A stretch of DNA of 64,000 bases from positions 372,001-436,000 of the forward strand of contig NZ_BDLU01000032.1 of the NCBI RefSeq assembly GCF_006538165.1, given 5' to 3'. This DNA comes from Komagataeibacter diospyri (lineage in GTDB: Bacteria > Pseudomonadota > Alphaproteobacteria > Acetobacterales > Acetobacteraceae). Of this stretch, positions 63,304-64,000 are shown piece by piece (within the stretch, counting starts at the first letter, position 1; every line of letters begins with the position of its first letter). A program made the translations under genes and the position numbers. The notes under the pieces are model-generated. The model saw only the letters and a list, made by a program, of their open reading frames with translations, was not told the origin of the DNA and searched no databases.

Positions 63304-63386
63304 AAATTTGAAGCATAAAGATCTGGTGAAGCGTCAGGAAACGCCGTCTTAAAAAAAAGACGGCGCCCAAAAACTTTTATTACCTT
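63304..63386. repeat. dispersed hairpin repeat, copy 10
   Basis: Forward-orientation copy that fills the gap between convergent stops. Hairpin CGCCGTCTT and AAGACGGCG (about 63342-63365) with an A-rich loop; CCCAAAAACTTTTATTACC follows. Could terminate both genes. Confidence 0.8.
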
Positions 63387-64000
63387 TCAAATACTTTCCC
63401 TGGCAGGCTTTTTCAGCATAATCAGCGCAAACAGGTATACAATCAGTCCACCCACTGAAAACAGCGCGCCCCCCCAACCCAGCGCACCATAACCAAACTG
63501 CCGCGCCAGCAGGAAGCTGCCCCCGGCCGCCCCCACTGCATTGGCAATATTGAACGCTGAATGATTGAGGGAGGCTGCGAGTGTCTGCGCATCCCCCGCA
63601 AAATCCATCAGACGCGTCTGCAACGCAGGGCCAAGCGCATTGACGAAGGTTGGTACCAGAAATACGTCAGCCATCAGGGCGATCTGGCTGTGCAGGATAT
63701 AGGGAAATACCAGCATGGCCACCGCACTGCCCGACAGCGCGATCAGTGCAGCAAGATCAAGGTTACGGTCCACCAGCCATGCGCCCGCATTCGCGCCCGC
63801 CAGCATACCCGCGCCCCATACCACCATATACACCATGCTTTCCCATTCAGGCACGTGGGTCACGTTCTGCAGCACACTGGTCAGGTAGGTATAGATCGTA
63901 AACATGCCGCCAAAGCCGATTGCCGCAGTCAGCAGTGTCAGCAGCACCTGTGCATTGCCCATGGCGCTGACTTCCCTGAAGGGCGAATTCTGCCGGTTCG
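63387..64000 (-). CDS. MFS transporter, DHA1 family, 3' part only
   Basis: Incomplete: the gene runs off the right edge, with about 204 residues visible including a helix pair beyond the internal ATG at 63962. FREVSAMGNAQVLLTLLTAA, IGFGGMFTIYTYLTSVL, GAWLVDRNLDLAALI and NHSAFNIANAVGAAGG match the second half of the exporter encoded at 46859-48085 (LRNRQVWLTL, FGGIFCVYTYLASIL, NQSAFNMANAIGP). Substrate unknown. Confidence 0.85.
   Translation of the reverse strand, partial: NRQNSPFREVSAMGNAQVLLTLLTAAIGFGGMFTIYTYLTSVLQNVTHVPEWESMVYMVVWGAGMLAGANAGAWLVDRNLDLAALIALSGSAVAMLVFPYILHSQIALMADVFLVPTFVNALGPALQTRLMDFAGDAQTLAASLNHSAFNIANAVGAAGGSFLLARQFGYGALGWGGALFSVGGLIVYLFALIMLKKPARESI

Noticed and set aside
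15961..63386. Repeats as a CRISPR array
   Set aside because: Copies are scattered over 47 kb in both orientations without spacers or cas genes.

Overview
The window looks like chromosomal DNA of an acetic acid bacterium (Alphaproteobacteria, Acetobacteraceae), most likely Komagataeibacter or a close relative. The evidence is a fused cellulose synthase BcsA-BcsB polypeptide, a periplasmic three-subunit flavin/cytochrome c sugar dehydrogenase of the kind these bacteria use, GC-rich coding sequence with sharply AT-rich intergenic gaps, and the small SRP RNA placed just upstream of dnaX.

Layout. Positions 1-5 kb hold the start of a cellulose operon on the minus strand: bcsAB, then the 5' end of an exported protein. 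Positions 5-26.8 kb are mostly housekeeping: rpsA, cmk-aroA, a zinc-ribbon protein with an acidic tail, folB with a pteridine-reductase-like SDR, recR-ybaB-dnaX, the SRP RNA, ggt, map, a D,D-carboxypeptidase, clpS-clpA, ynfA, a DUF3465 protein, a PPK2 polyphosphate kinase with an SDR, yqgE, and a HAD phosphatase with pyrD. Positions 26.9-32.0 kb hold a periplasmic oxidation operon: Tat-exported small subunit, GMC flavoprotein, triheme cytochrome c and a Tat-exported yellow/MRJP-like propeller. Positions 32.4-38.6 kb hold the late cobalamin genes cobD, cobQ, cobO, cobU, cobT, cobS and a CobC-like phosphatase.

Positions 38.8-48.9 kb are accessory. They hold a membrane-anchored protein with a degenerate Mrr-like domain, a secreted unknown, and an apparent asparagine locus (permease, outer-membrane barrel, asparaginase with an altered substrate-binding motif). 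A DszC/SfnB-like flavoprotein, an MFS exporter and an unknown protein follow. Positions 49-57 kb hold a 43-residue membrane miniprotein gene with its own terminator, an alpha-keto acid decarboxylase behind a B12-type radical SAM enzyme, and pyruvate phosphate dikinase with its regulatory kinase. Positions 57.5-64 kb hold a DUF3311/SSS monocarboxylate-type transporter, a decayed IS5-like element, a bacterioferritin-associated ferredoxin, an ornithine-cyclodeaminase-family enzyme, a D-2-hydroxyacid dehydrogenase and the end of another MFS exporter.

The strongest signal outside ordinary genes is a family of ten related intergenic elements between 15.9 and 63.4 kb. Each has an A/T-rich frame around one or two hairpins. 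The best copies are about 155-165 bp and end in imperfect inverted repeats of the GAGACTGT type. One copy is split in its hairpin loop by the decayed IS5-like element, and the uninterrupted site can be reconstructed. The family looks like a MITE-like or terminator-like dispersed repeat. Other leads are the B12 radical SAM/decarboxylase gene pair, the dehydrogenase-propeller operon, the degenerate Mrr-like membrane protein and the miniprotein.
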